A stretch of 64,000 bases of DNA, from positions 62,001-126,000 of the forward strand of contig NZ_BIMK01000007.1 of NCBI RefSeq assembly GCF_004001045.1. Reading direction: 5' to 3'. Position numbers and translations under genes: made by a program. Source of the stretch: Paenibacillus chibensis (lineage in GTDB: Bacteria; Bacillota; Bacilli; Paenibacillales; Paenibacillaceae). Of this stretch, positions 26,936-36,093 are shown one piece after another. Within the stretch, counting starts at the first letter, position 1. Each line of letters starts with the position of its first letter. The notes under the pieces are model-generated. The model was given only the letters and a program-made list of their open reading frames with translations. It did not search any database and was not told the DNA's origin.

Positions 26936-27271
26936 TCAATACGTATTCAGTTCAAGCTGACGCTGGACGATACGGACGATGTCCGCAATATAATCTCCGA
27001 TAATCGGCAGATTAAGCGCGCCAAGGACCTGCAGGACGTATATAATGGTGGCCGCAAAAAAAGTGAACCCGATCGCGATGCCGACGCCACGCGCCGTCCC
27101 CGACAGCAAATTCAGCCAGATGAGCCGCCAAGGCTTATGAAGAAGCTGGGTATAGTCGGCGATACGGGACTTCTCCAATTGTTCGGCGATACTGGCGGTG
27201 AGCGAGTATAACCGGCTGAGCTTCTCTTCCTCCGTAGCTGCCGGTTTGCCATTATGCTGTTCTTGCACCAT
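26936..27271 (-). CDS. DUF5665 membrane protein
   Basis: A 111-residue protein. An N-terminal soluble part (about 1-40) is followed by an amphipathic segment and one long hydrophobic helix (GVGIAIGFTFFAATIIYVLQ), ending with a polar tail. The pattern matches the DUF5665 family of Firmicutes, of unknown function. It stands 183 bp downstream of ileS, after a terminator, and convergent to ylyA. Confidence 0.75.
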   Translation of the reverse strand: MVQEQHNGKPAATEEEKLSRLYSLTASIAEQLEKSRIADYTQLLHKPWRLIWLNLLSGTARGVGIAIGFTFFAATIIYVLQVLGALNLPIIGDYIADIVRIVQRQLELNTY

Positions 27272-27321
27272 ACCTTGTCGTCCCCTTTTTCGGATTCATA
27301 ACGCAGTTCTAAGGAAAAACA

Positions 27322-27366
27322 AACGAGCCCAAGGCCGCAGAGGAAATCTGCGCTTGAAGGCTCGTT
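27322..27366 (-). terminator. Terminator of ileS
   Basis: AACGAGCC and GGCTCGTT enclose a stem CCGCAG/CTGCG, with T-rich flanks on both strands; about 90 bp after the ileS stop codon. Confidence 0.75.
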
Positions 27367-27453
27367 TATTCTTTTGACTGCTATTATTCGCCCAAAATGC
27401 GGCACTCATTCAAACTAAGGAAGACAAGAGTCTCTGGGGCAGAGATGCCTATG

Positions 27454-30400
27454 TTATTCGGCGATCCGGATACCAAGGTTTTTCCCTGCCAGATCCACGT
27501 TCTCCATCTGTTCCTCTTTACCGAAAATGACTTCTTTCACCAGCACGTTTTCACGAAGCACATGGTCAAAGGCCTGGATCGCTTGAGACAGCTCCTCATC
27601 AGCGTCCAGAACAAGCGTTACGCGTTTCTCGATCGGAAGATCCAGCTTTTTCCGGTAATCCTGAACGGCACGGACTACCTCACGGACCCATCCCTCCTGT
27701 TCAAGCTCAGGCGTGATTTCCGTATTCAACGCAACCGTGATGCCATAACCGGAGGCAGAAGCAAATCCGCTCTTCGCATGCTTCTCGACAAGCAGCTCTT
27801 CTGCTGTAATCTGCAGCTCCTCACCTTCAGGAGAAGTAACATTGATGCTTCCCGACTGCACGGCGGCTCTGGTTTCTTCCGGAGTCATTCCTTTCAGGAA
27901 TCCCTGCAGGAATCCGATGTTCTTGCCGTATTTCTTACCGGCTACCTTCAGATTCATTTTCAATGTAAAGTCTACAAATCCGCTGTCGCTGGTTTCCAAC
28001 ACGAGATCCTTGACATTGATCTCTTCCTTGACGATATCTTGGTAGCCTTCAACATCAAAGGAACGGTCCATCGAGATGATCAGCTCAGACAATGGTTGAC
28101 GGGTTTTGATCCCCGTTTCGTTGCGCACGTTCCGTGCGAGTTCAACGATTTGACGGGCTGCCTCCATATCCGCTTCAAGCGCCTTATCGATTAGCGCCGT
28201 GTCTGCTTGAGGGAAATCGGCCAGATGGACGCTTTCGCCTCCGCCGAGATTCGTGTAGATGTCTTCGGACAGGAACGGCGTGTATGGAGCCATCAGCTTC
28301 GCAAGGACAAGCAGCACATGCGTCAGTGTGCCGTATGCCGCCAATTTGTCTTCCGTCAGCCCGCTGCCCCAGAAACGATCACGGGAACGGCGGATGTACC
28401 AGTTGCTCAGCTCATCGATAAAGCCTTCGATCGCTTTGGCCGAGTTCAGGAAATCATTGACCGCAAGTCCTTTGTCAACCAACTGGATCAGACTGTTCAG
28501 GCGGGACAGGATCCAGCGGTCCAGTTTATATTCAGATGGCTTAAACGGATGTGCCGCTGGATCATACCCATCGATATTCGCATACAGCGTCAGGAACGAA
28601 TGGGTGTTCACGAGCGTATCCACGACTTTCGATTTCGCTTCGGCCACGATGCCTTTGGAGAAGCGTTTGCTGTTCCAAGGCGCGCTGTCTGCCAGGAGGG
28701 CCCAGCGGAACGCGTCCGTACCGAATTCATTGATGATTTCCCACGGGTCGATGACGTTGCCCTTGGATTTGGACATTTTCTGTCCGTTCTCATCGAGGAT
28801 ATGCCCTGTCGCGATAACCGCCTTGTAAGGCGCAACGCCTTTGAAGAGCGTAGAAACCGCCAGCAAGCTGTAGAACCAGCCGCGCGTTTGGTCGATGCCT
28901 TCGCAGATCATGTCCGCCGGGAACTGTTCCTCGAACGTCTCCACGTTTTCGAACGGATAATGATGCTGCGCAAACGGCATGGAGCCGCTGTCGAACCACA
29001 CGTCGATCACTTCAGAGGTGCGTTCCATGACGCCGCCTTCGCAATGTGGGCAATGCACTTTCACGCCGTCCACGTACGGCTTATGCAGCTCAAAATCGTC
29101 CGGAAGCTCTGTTGTTGCACACGATCTCAGATCCGCAAAGCTGTGCGGAGCATATTCTTTTTTGCATGATTCGCATACCCAGACGTTCAGCGGCGTGCCC
29201 CAATAACGGTTGCGGCTGATATTCCAGTCCACCAAATCCTCGAGGAATTTGCCGAAGCGGCCTTCGCGGATATGGCCCGGGAACCATTCAACGCCGTTGT
29301 TGTTGGCGATCAGCTGATCCTTCACAGCCGTTGTTTCAATAAACCAGCTCTCCATCGCGTAATAGAGGAGGGGGGATTTACAGCGCCAGCAGAAAGGATA
29401 GCTGTGCTCGTATTTCTCCTTGCTGTACAGCAGTCCTTTTTCCGACAGCATCTTCACGATGTCCAGATCACAATCCTTCACGAAGCGTCCCGCCAGGTCC
29501 GTGATTTCGTCGGTATAACGTCCTTGCGTGTTCACGACGCTGATAAAGCTGATGCCGTTCTCGCGGCAGGTCTTGTAGTCATCCTCGCCGTGCGCAGGTG
29601 CCATGTGTACGATACCGGTACCGCTGGAATCCGTAACGAAGGACGCGCCTACGATCAGGTTTCCTTTTTGTGGCTTGGTGTACGTGAACGGAGGCGTGTA
29701 GGTTTTTCCGATGAATTCGGAGCCTTTGTGTGTAGACAAGACCTGATGCTCGCCTTTCATGACGTCCTCGACCAGGTTTTTGGCCACGATATATACTTCG
29801 CCGTCCTGCTGTACGCGCACATAGTCCATGTCCGGATTCATTGCCAATGCGACGTGAGCAGGAAGCGTCCACGGTGTTGTCGTCCAGGCAAGCACATAAT
29901 CTCCGCTGTCATGCAGCTTGAACTTGGCCGTTGCGCTAAGATCTTTGACATCTTCGTAGCCCTGAGCCACTTCATGCGAGCTTAGCGTCGTCTGGCAGCA
30001 AGGACAGTATGGGCTTACGCGGTGACCGCGATAGAGCAGCCCTTTGTCATGGATGCTTGCCAGGATGTTCCATACGCTTTCGATGTAGTTGTTTTCCAGC
30101 GTGATGTACGGATGATCCAGGTCGGTCCAGTAGCCGATCGCTTCGGTCAGCTCTCTCCACTGCTTTTCGTACTCAAATACGCTGGCTTTACATTTTTTGA
30201 TGAACTCTTCCACGCCGTATTTCTCGATTTCCTGTTTGCCGGAAATGCCGAGCTGCTTCTCCACGCCGAGTTCCACCGGAAGACCGTGCGTATCCCAGCC
30301 TGCTTTGCGGACAACGCGGAAGCCTTTCATCGTCTGATAGCGGCCGATAAAGTCTTTGATAACGCGGCCCAGAACGTGCCCGATATGCGGCGCGCCGTTT

Positions 30401-30549
30401 GCTGTCGGCGGTCCTTCATAAAATACGTAGTTCGGCTTGCCTTCGCGGTTTTCCATGGATTTGCGGAAGGTGTCTTCCGTGTTCCATTTCGTCAGCACCC
30501 GCAGGTCGCGCGTGCGTGCTTTTTCTTTGATATCGACTTTTTGCATCAT
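27454..30549 (-). CDS. ileS: Isoleucyl-tRNA synthetase, type-2-like
   Basis: A 1031-residue enzyme charging tRNA-Ile. I take the ATG at 30549 after GGAGGTTTGAAAAA; an upstream open extension of 67 codons is leader. The HIGH motif is PPTANGAPHIGHVLG, the KMSKS motif is KMSKSKGN, and a CP1 editing domain lies between. The forms GWDTHGLPVELGVEKQLG and HRVSPYCPCCQTTLS match the eukaryote-like type 2 class, known for low sensitivity to mupirocin, rather than the usual bacterial type 1. The T-box leader upstream controls it by tRNA charging. It stands where Bacillus keeps its own ileS, so it may be the only housekeeping copy; this needs genome-wide checking. Confidence 0.95.
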   Translation of the reverse strand: MMQKVDIKEKARTRDLRVLTKWNTEDTFRKSMENREGKPNYVFYEGPPTANGAPHIGHVLGRVIKDFIGRYQTMKGFRVVRKAGWDTHGLPVELGVEKQLGISGKQEIEKYGVEEFIKKCKASVFEYEKQWRELTEAIGYWTDLDHPYITLENNYIESVWNILASIHDKGLLYRGHRVSPYCPCCQTTLSSHEVAQGYEDVKDLSATAKFKLHDSGDYVLAWTTTPWTLPAHVALAMNPDMDYVRVQQDGEVYIVAKNLVEDVMKGEHQVLSTHKGSEFIGKTYTPPFTYTKPQKGNLIVGASFVTDSSGTGIVHMAPAHGEDDYKTCRENGISFISVVNTQGRYTDEITDLAGRFVKDCDLDIVKMLSEKGLLYSKEKYEHSYPFCWRCKSPLLYYAMESWFIETTAVKDQLIANNNGVEWFPGHIREGRFGKFLEDLVDWNISRNRYWGTPLNVWVCESCKKEYAPHSFADLRSCATTELPDDFELHKPYVDGVKVHCPHCEGGVMERTSEVIDVWFDSGSMPFAQHHYPFENVETFEEQFPADMICEGIDQTRGWFYSLLAVSTLFKGVAPYKAVIATGHILDENGQKMSKSKGNVIDPWEIINEFGTDAFRWALLADSAPWNSKRFSKGIVAEAKSKVVDTLVNTHSFLTLYANIDGYDPAAHPFKPSEYKLDRWILSRLNSLIQLVDKGLAVNDFLNSAKAIEGFIDELSNWYIRRSRDRFWGSGLTEDKLAAYGTLTHVLLVLAKLMAPYTPFLSEDIYTNLGGGESVHLADFPQADTALIDKALEADMEAARQIVELARNVRNETGIKTRQPLSELIISMDRSFDVEGYQDIVKEEINVKDLVLETSDSGFVDFTLKMNLKVAGKKYGKNIGFLQGFLKGMTPEETRAAVQSGSINVTSPEGEELQITAEELLVEKHAKSGFASASGYGITVALNTEITPELEQEGWVREVVRAVQDYRKKLDLPIEKRVTLVLDADEELSQAIQAFDHVLRENVLVKEVIFGKEEQMENVDLAGKNLGIRIAE

Positions 30550-30577
30550 TTTTTCAAACCTCCAAAAGATTTTCCAT

Positions 30578-31224
30578 CTCCCTAAATCCCTCTTCGTAAG
30601 AGGGACCCCAAGGGCTCCGCCCTCTGGACTCCCGAAATAGGTCGGATGCGACACAGAGAACGTACTTAGATACTTCTTATGTTTAACCCGCTTTTCGCCC
30701 CTATTCTTTGCCTTTGCAAAGATAGGGGCACGCTTCACGGGGGCGCACACCCTGTTACTTCAAGATCAAAACTTCATACTCGCATGGAAGGTTCCCGATG
30801 GCGTACCCGTAGGGAAGCCAAGGAAGAACCGGGCAGTTCCACCAATCGTAGCTCACCCGCCGCACATGCTCGCATGGAAGGTTCCCGATGGCGCTCCCGC
30901 AGGGAAGCCGAGGAAGAACCGGGCACTCCACCATTCGCAGCTCGCCCGCCGCACCATGCACGCATGGAAGGTTCCCGATGGCGTACCCGTAGGGCAGCCG
31001 AGGAAGAACCGGGCCATTCCACCAAATGTAACTCGCCCCGCCGCACATGCTCGCATGGAAGGTTCCCGATGGCGCTCCCGCAGGGAAGCCGAGGAAGAAC
31101 CGGGCACTACGCCACCCGTCACATTCGAACCCCGCACCCCCTCACCCCGCCAACCTTTCGGGTGTCCAGAGGGCGGCGCCCTCTGGGGTCCCCCTTTGGA
31201 AAGGGGGATTTAGGGGGAATCGAA
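30578..31224. repeat. Inverted-repeat element filling the ileS leader
   Basis: Arms of about 68 bp at 30578-30645 and 31157-31224 are inverted copies with scattered changes. Shared parts read CCTAAATCC, GGGACCCC, CCGCCCTCTGGAC and CCCGAAA. Each arm itself folds into two GC hairpins. They enclose about 510 bp with the tandem array and a hairpin CCCCTATTCTTTGC/GCAAAGATAGGGG near 30703-30733. Everything lies between the T-box terminator and ileS. The shape suggests a non-autonomous insertion or dispersed palindromic element. Confidence 0.7.
30781..31137. repeat. Four tandem copies of a 90-bp repeat
   Basis: Copies begin at 30781, 30871, 30961 and 31052 (90, 90, 91 bp and a fourth that fades after about 60 bp). 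Each starts CGCATGGAAGGTTCCCGATG. Copies 1 and 3 share the variant GCGTACCCGTAGG, copies 2 and 4 share GCGCTCCCGCAGG, so the array probably grew by doubling a 180-bp pair. Because 90 is divisible by 3, several frames stay open by accident. The array is in the ileS leader RNA; I see no gene in it. Confidence 0.9.
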
Positions 31225-31231
31225 AAAACAC

Positions 31232-31560
31232 AAAAAAGCCTCATCCCCTAAGGGACGAGACTTCTGCTCGCGTGACCACCCTAATTCCGCCCATGGAGAA
31301 AAAAACATCTCCTGAGCGACTCCTCAAGTCCTCGCCTTTAAAGCTTAACGTAATGAACAAGCTTCGTTTCAGCAAGGAGCCGATGTAACGTTCGGCAATC
31401 CGGTTCGGCTTACGCACGTTAGCAGCTAACGTTTCAGCCTCACTTCTCCGGGAGGATCTTCAGCTTCGGTCTGAACATTGGCTTTCAGCGAATCGCCAAC
31501 TCTCTGGGGAACATATCCCAAGCTTACTTATCCCATCATTGAATTCCTATGCACCCGCTG
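31232..31560 (-). promoter_or_regulatory. Isoleucine T-box riboswitch controlling ileS
   Basis: Stem I carries AGAGAGTTGGCG and AAAGCCAA, followed by the specifier area GAAGATCC, in which ATC (31455-31457) is an Ile codon. The T-box sequence AGGGTGGTCACGCG (31269-31282) is near-consensus and holds TGGT for pairing with the tRNA CCA end. Antiterminator pairs are GGG/CCC and GCGAG/CTCGT. The terminator GTCTCGTCCC-TTA-GGGGATGAGGC plus T-run is at 31232-31262. Uncharged tRNA-Ile should stabilise the antiterminator and permit ileS transcription. Confidence 0.93.
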
Positions 31561-31593
31561 CTGCACATGACGCACACAACAGATATGACTATA

Positions 31594-31622
31594 GTTATAG
31601 CCTTTTTTCACCCAAAAGTCAA
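31594..31622 (-). promoter_or_regulatory. Sigma-A promoter of the T-box/ileS unit
   Basis: TTGACT (31617-31622), 17 bases, TATAAC (31594-31599) on the minus strand, just behind the divIVA stop and some 35 bp before the T-box leader. Confidence 0.82.
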
Positions 31623-31634
31623 CCAAGCAGAAGC

Positions 31635-32138
31635 CTAGTATACTTCATTGGCTTCACGGATGTCCCGTGAATCGCTGGAGGATTCAAGCTGCTCCCAGCC
31701 ATCTTGGCTTAAAAGCTCCAGTTGGGCTTCGACCAAAGTCCGGAATCGCGTGCGGTAAATGGAAGCCTGTTTCTTCAGCTCCTCCACTTCCATGGCGATT
31801 TTACGCGATTTGGACAAGGATTCATTGATGATGCGATCCGCATTTTTCTCCGATTCCTTGATAATCAGCTGCGCTTCCTTCTTGGCGTTGTTCTTCACTT
31901 CATCCGCCGCTTCCTGAGCCACGATGATGGTCTTGGATAGCGTCTCTTCAATGTTGAGGAAATGGTCCAGTCTTTCCTGCAAGGACAGCATCTGATTATG
32001 AATTTCCTTGTTTTCCCGGATGATGCTTTCATAATCCTTGATGACTTGATCGAGGAATTCATTCACTTCATCTTCATCATAACCCCGGAGCCGGCGGGAA
32101 AATTCCTTGTTATGTATATCCAGTGGCGTTAATGGCAT
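31635..32138 (-). CDS. divIVA: DivIVA cell-pole/septum protein
   Basis: A 167-residue protein. The N-terminal membrane-binding and curvature-sensing domain is conserved (MPLTPLDIHNKEFSRRLRGY, then DEDEVNEFLDQVIKDYE). A long coiled coil (about 60-145) follows, rich in E, K and A. It marks septa and poles, recruiting Min proteins and, in sporulation, chromosome-anchoring factors. It follows ylmH after 160 bp and precedes the ileS unit, as in Bacillus. Confidence 0.95.
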   Translation of the reverse strand: MPLTPLDIHNKEFSRRLRGYDEDEVNEFLDQVIKDYESIIRENKEIHNQMLSLQERLDHFLNIEETLSKTIIVAQEAADEVKNNAKKEAQLIIKESEKNADRIINESLSKSRKIAMEVEELKKQASIYRTRFRTLVEAQLELLSQDGWEQLESSSDSRDIREANEVY

Positions 32139-32298
32139 GGATGTGCACCTCCTAAGAATGTTCAGGTCTCCCTGTTATCGAACGGATCTGTAGATACAGC
32201 CCACTTGGAATGTATCGGCCGAAGAAATACATTTGTTTAGTTCGTACGTGTTGTAGATATTTCATTTCGACAGAAAAAACCTATTTCCTGCTCAGAGT

Positions 32299-33081
32299 CT
32301 ACACAAATTTACCTATTTTAACGCGGAAACGCCCACGTTTTGTAAGATCACCGGCCTCCAGCACTTTAAAGCGCCCAAAGCCCTGCATCGATACCATGTC
32401 CCCTTCTTTCAGCGGAGAGGAAGGATCCTCCACCGTTTTCCAGTTCACGCGGCAGCGCCCGGCCCGGATCGGAATCAACACCTTGCTCCGGCTGAGGCGG
32501 AAAACATCCGATACAATGCCGTCAAGACGCAAAGAAGCGACCGTAATATCGAGCGTTTCCAAAGCGACCTTGCTCGTGCGCAGCTGCTCGATCGGCAAAA
32601 TTTCGCTTTGAACGTGAATACGGTGCACCTGGTTCAAATTCATATCCAGAAAAGAACTGATCTCTTCGCATACGACCGTATGACAGCCGCGCTCCAGAAC
32701 GTGGATATCCCCGATCTTGGATCGTTTGATCCCAAGTCCAAGAATAGAGCCCATATAGTCCCCATGCTCAAGGGATAAAAATTTCTGGTCATCGGCATCG
32801 ATGCTAAGCACCTTCAGCTTCATGTCCTCATGATTTAAATCACGGTAGTCTGGTGCGATCAGCGCCCTGCATCGCTCCGCTTCTTCATGTCCCCCGTCCA
32901 GGCGAATGTGCACGTCCGGATGGCGGTTGGCCAGCGAATTCAAAATCACGATTTGCCGGGGATCCAAAAAATCCGTCAGCTTCGTTTCATGATATTGGCC
33001 GGCGTTAACGACCCATTCCCACGCCCGATCGACAAACTCGCGTTCATCCGGATGAAAGTGCTCGTAAAGTTCCAGCTTCAT
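32299..33081 (-). CDS. ylmH: YlmH, S4-domain RNA-binding protein
   Basis: A 260-residue protein. The central/N-terminal part matches the YlmH family (HFHPDEREFVDRAWEWV, FLDPRQIVILNSLAN, HGDYMGSILGLGIKRSKIGD). The C-terminus holds an S4 RNA-binding domain (LRLDGIVSDVFRLSRSKVLI, then GDMVSMQGFGRFKVLEAG). Recent work in Bacillus places YlmH in the rescue of stalled ribosomes by binding 50S with peptidyl-tRNA. It starts 5 bp after ylmG with a weak ribosome site, so coupling is likely. Confidence 0.92.
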   Translation of the reverse strand: MKLELYEHFHPDEREFVDRAWEWVVNAGQYHETKLTDFLDPRQIVILNSLANRHPDVHIRLDGGHEEAERCRALIAPDYRDLNHEDMKLKVLSIDADDQKFLSLEHGDYMGSILGLGIKRSKIGDIHVLERGCHTVVCEEISSFLDMNLNQVHRIHVQSEILPIEQLRTSKVALETLDITVASLRLDGIVSDVFRLSRSKVLIPIRAGRCRVNWKTVEDPSSPLKEGDMVSMQGFGRFKVLEAGDLTKRGRFRVKIGKFV

Positions 33082-33086
33082 ATTCG

Positions 33087-33353
33087 TTATAAGAGCCGGA
33101 AGAGGATTGTAAGAAGTCCCTGCTCAGCCAATTGCAGCACGAACAACGCGACAATCGGCGAAATATCGAGCATACCGAAAATCGGAGGAATGAACCGCCG
33201 GAAGGGAGACAAATAAGGCTCCACCAGCTTGGCAAGCAATTCGCCGATAAAATTCTCGCGCAGGTTGGGCAACCAGGACATGAGCACATAAACAATAATC
33301 ATATAGAAGTAGATTTGAAACAGGTACTGCACAATCGTAATCACTTCGGCCAA
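33087..33353 (-). CDS. ylmG: YggT/YlmG-family membrane protein
   Basis: An 88-residue protein with two hydrophobic segments separated by NLRENFIGELLAKLVEPYLS, the YGGT signature PYLSPFRRFIPP. The start is a TTG with GAGGTGAGCC upstream. Members are linked to cell division and, in plastids, to nucleoid and division-site distribution. It lies between sepF and ylmH. Confidence 0.9.
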   Translation of the reverse strand: MAEVITIVQYLFQIYFYMIIVYVLMSWLPNLRENFIGELLAKLVEPYLSPFRRFIPPIFGMLDISPIVALFVLQLAEQGLLTILFRLL

Positions 33354-33360
33354 AATTGGC

Positions 33361-33798
33361 TCACCTCATTCTGTTGTAATCATGTTCTTCAGCCAATATT
33401 TCTGAAATGGTGCCTGAAATTTCAACCGTATCCGGTGTGCACAAAAAGATATTGCCGCCAATCTTGGAAATACCGCCGCCCAGGGCATAAACCGTACCGC
33501 TTAGAAAATCGATGATCCGCAGCGCCTGATCCGTGCGCACCCGCTGTAAATTTACGACAACCGTCCGGTGGGAGCGTAAATGATCGGCGATTTCCTGAGC
33601 TTCATCATACGAACGCGGTTCATGCAGAATGACCTTAACATTTTTTTGCGAGTGAATGCTGACCACATTATTTCCCCTTGGGTTTTTACGTGTCTCCACC
33701 GGCGGAGTTTCAAATTCTTCTTCTTCAACGGGGAACTGCTCCCGTTCAACAATTTCCTCCTGCTCCTGCAATCCCAAAAAAGACATGAATTTGTTCAT
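33361..33798 (-). CDS. sepF: Cell division protein SepF
   Basis: A 145-residue protein from ATG ([20 protein letters not shown]); GTG codons at 33801 and 33810 are alternatives. The N-terminal amphipathic membrane-targeting helix is followed by an acidic linker and the SepF domain ([60 protein letters not shown]). SepF binds the FtsZ C-terminal peptide and shapes the Z ring at the membrane; ftsZ and ftsA are 5-7 kb away in the same window. Confidence 0.95.
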   Translation of the reverse strand: MNKFMSFLGLQEQEEIVEREQFPVEEEEFETPPVETRKNPRGNNVVSIHSQKNVKVILHEPRSYDEAQEIADHLRSHRTVVVNLQRVRTDQALRIIDFLSGTVYALGGGISKIGGNIFLCTPDTVEISGTISEILAEEHDYNRMR

Positions 33799-33806
33799 CA
33801 CGCTTA

Positions 33807-34499
33807 TCACTCCTCCTCCTCTTTACCAACCAAAACGCTGCCTAACCGGATCCAAGTTGCTCCTTCCTCAATCGCCACTTCAAAATCGTTAGACATTCCC
33901 ATGGAAAGCTCCGTTAACGGTTCCCGCGTAATTCCTTGGTGGTTTAATGCATCCTTCAACTCGCGGAGCCCTCTAAAAACCCTCCGGGTATCCTCCGCCT
34001 CGTCTTCAAAAGGAGCCATCGTCATGAGGCCGATTACCTTAATATGGGAAAGTCCCTGTATATCTCGTAAAAAGGATGCCGCTTCCTCCGGTGCCAAACC
34101 ATACTTGGTATCTTCTCCAGAAATATTGACCTGTAAGAAGGTTTTAATTACCAAATCCTTTGCCGCTGCAGCCTTTTCAAGCTCCTTGGCCAGAGACAGC
34201 CTGTCCAACGAATGAACGTACTCGAATTTGCCGATGACGTCCTTCACCTTGTTGGTCTGTAGATGACCGATAAAATGCCATATTCCGCGGTTGCCCAGCG
34301 CATTCCACTTGTCCTCTGCATTTTGCCATCGGTTCTCTCCGAGATGCTTCAGGCCGCTGTCCAATACCTTGGCGGTCATGGATTGGGAAACATATTTGGT
34401 CACCGCCACAATGTTCACGTCAGCAGCGGATCTGCCGCTGCGCCGACAAGCCTCTTCGATTCGTTGATTAACTTCCTGTATTCGCTCTTCCAGTGTCAT
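33807..34499 (-). CDS. ylmE: YggS/YlmE-family PLP homeostasis protein
   Basis: A 230-residue single-domain alanine-racemase-like barrel. The PLP Lys is in [12 protein letters not shown], and [23 protein letters not shown] and [13 protein letters not shown] are family motifs. It binds pyridoxal phosphate without known catalysis and keeps the B6 and amino-acid pools balanced. It lies 7 bp after pgeF and ends by overlapping the possible sepF GTG start. Confidence 0.94.
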   Translation of the reverse strand: MTLEERIQEVNQRIEEACRRSGRSAADVNIVAVTKYVSQSMTAKVLDSGLKHLGENRWQNAEDKWNALGNRGIWHFIGHLQTNKVKDVIGKFEYVHSLDRLSLAKELEKAAAAKDLVIKTFLQVNISGEDTKYGLAPEEAASFLRDIQGLSHIKVIGLMTMAPFEDEAEDTRRVFRGLRELKDALNHQGITREPLTELSMGMSNDFEVAIEEGATWIRLGSVLVGKEEEE

Positions 34500-34506
34500 G
34501 GAAGGC

Positions 34507-35361
34507 TCACCTCTCTTTTAACCCGATCCAACTAGCCATTCGTCCTGTCGTTCCCCCATCCTTGCGGTATGAGAAAAACAAATCGTTACGACAGCTCGTA
34601 CACCATGATGTACATTCGATATGAGTCGGCAATATTCCTGCTTTAATCATAATGTGTCGATTCATTTCTTTCAAGTTAAGCATGCTTTTTCCACCGTCTT
34701 TTGCTATGTACCAGTCTGAAGGGGAATACTGCTCATTACCCAGGAAATGTTTCTCTAAATCGTGGACATGAGTCATAACCTTTTCATCCACTTCATAACA
34801 GCATGATCCAATGGATGGACCGATCGCTGCCACGATGTCTTCACTGCGGCTTCCGAAGGTCTCAAGCATCCGTTCCACCATGCTGCCCGCGATCCCCGCC
34901 ACGGTCCCTTTCCATCCCGCATGAGCGAGACCCACGGCCTGATGCACCGGATCATAGAAAAAAAGAGGTACGCAATCCGCATAAAAGGAAGTCAGCATGA
35001 CGCCCGGCACATCCGTTAGCAGCCCGTCGGTGTCCTGTATACCCGATTCCCGGTCAAGGCTGCCCGATCCGCGCTGATGTTCACCGATGACAGCAATATT
35101 CGCGCTGTGCACCTGTTCCCCGCATGTCCAGTCGGCAAGCGTAAAACCAAGCTCGGAAGCCACACGCTCGCGGTTTGCAATCACGTCCTCAGGCCGGTCG
35201 CCAACATGAAATGCACAATTCAGTGTATGATAAGGCGCTTTGCCTACGCCTCCGTTTCTCCCTGTAAAACCTGCGCTTAAACCATGATACCGATTCATCC
35301 AAGGCTCCAGCATAAAAAGTGCGGGCTTTTCTTCCGCCTCGTTTCGAACAAACGGCTCCAT
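34507..35361 (-). CDS. pgeF: YlmD/PgeF laccase-domain protein
   Basis: A 284-residue protein of the former DUF152 family. Metal and catalytic motifs are GEQVHSANI, TDGLLTDVPGVMLTSFYADC, VGLAHAGWKGTVAGI and IGPSIGSCCYEV, ending with CTSCRNDLFFSYRKDGGTTG. Homologues act as purine nucleoside phosphorylase/adenosine deaminase-like enzymes or as peptidoglycan editing factors; which of them applies here is not clear. It is the first gene of a run with ylmE-sepF-ylmG-ylmH. Confidence 0.92.
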   Translation of the reverse strand: MEPFVRNEAEEKPALFMLEPWMNRYHGLSAGFTGRNGGVGKAPYHTLNCAFHVGDRPEDVIANRERVASELGFTLADWTCGEQVHSANIAVIGEHQRGSGSLDRESGIQDTDGLLTDVPGVMLTSFYADCVPLFFYDPVHQAVGLAHAGWKGTVAGIAGSMVERMLETFGSRSEDIVAAIGPSIGSCCYEVDEKVMTHVHDLEKHFLGNEQYSPSDWYIAKDGGKSMLNLKEMNRHIMIKAGILPTHIECTSWCTSCRNDLFFSYRKDGGTTGRMASWIGLKER

Positions 35362-35455
35362 TTTCTCACCTCAACATCCAGTGTACCATATACGATAGTT
35401 ATAATTATAGCTTTCGAAGTCAGCATTTTACATGAAAAGAGATTTTTCTATATAT

Positions 35456-35770
35456 TTACAAATCCCTAAAATTCCGGCGGTCCCGTTCTTGTCGTTCCGC
35501 ATAGGCCAATGCGTCCTTTTCGTCCTGCAGCGCTTTGATTTCTTCCATTTTGACCAGAACGACATCCGAGCCGATCTTTACGATGTTGCGCCATGGAATG
35601 ATCAAATCAGCTCCTCCGCCAAACAAGCCCAAAAACTTGCTGTTGCTCGGCACGACAATCGCGTCAATTCTCCCCTGACGAAGGTCCAGCTCCAGATCGC
35701 TAATCTGGCCAAGCCTTCTGCCATCCACGATATTAATGACATCCTTGGTTTGAAAATCGGATATTTTCAT
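35456..35770 (-). CDS. ylmC: YlmC/YmxH-family sporulation protein (PRC barrel)
   Basis: A 104-residue protein from ATG after GGTGGAGAAGAAT (MKISDFQTKDVINIVDGRRL). The PRC-barrel fold is suggested by GQISDLELDLRQGRIDAIVV and LIIPWRNIVKIGSDVVLVK. The basic, charged tail is DALAYAERQERDRRNF. Relatives are produced in the mother cell in sporulation. A CATATACT box with GCATTTT upstream, near 35858-35890, might be a sigma-E promoter, but spacing is a base or two short. Confidence 0.88.
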   Translation of the reverse strand: MKISDFQTKDVINIVDGRRLGQISDLELDLRQGRIDAIVVPSNSKFLGLFGGGADLIIPWRNIVKIGSDVVLVKMEEIKALQDEKDALAYAERQERDRRNFRDL

Positions 35771-35998
35771 ATTCTTCTCCACCGCCTGCTGATCTGGACT
35801 CAAAGGCCGCAGCTCCTTTTCCGTTATGATAACCCCTGTCCGGCAACCCCCATATAGAATAAGTATATGTCGGCACTGGGCAAAATGCCCTTCTTTTTAT
35901 GAAAAGAAATCAAAATAACCCCACGACGTGAGGCATGGCTCCGAAGTCTATTCAGTTACATTCCAGGGGCCCGATAATTGATAATCCCAAAACATATC

Positions 35999-36029
35999 TA
36001 AAAAAGCGACCCTGAAACGGATCGCTTTC
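35999..36029 (-). terminator. Terminator of the spoIIG-sigG unit
   Basis: AAAGCGATCC and GGGTCGCTTT pair with a six-base loop and end in TTTTTT on the minus strand; 65 bp after the sigG stop. The remaining gap up to ylmC (35771-36093) shows a hairpin GGGCATTTTGCCC and no gene. Confidence 0.75.
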
Positions 36030-36093
36030 TTTCAAAAGATTCGCGAGTGCAGCTAACCCCCCGCTCTATCCTCAATATTCAATTGTTGTGGGA

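Noticed and set aside
30781..31137. CRISPR-like array
   Set aside because: The repeated unit is 90 bp without unique spacers and there are no cas genes.
30679..31251. 190-codon frame and related minus-strand frames with repeated motifs
   Set aside because: Openness results from a 90-bp repeat length divisible by 3; several frames are open at once and none has a start signal.
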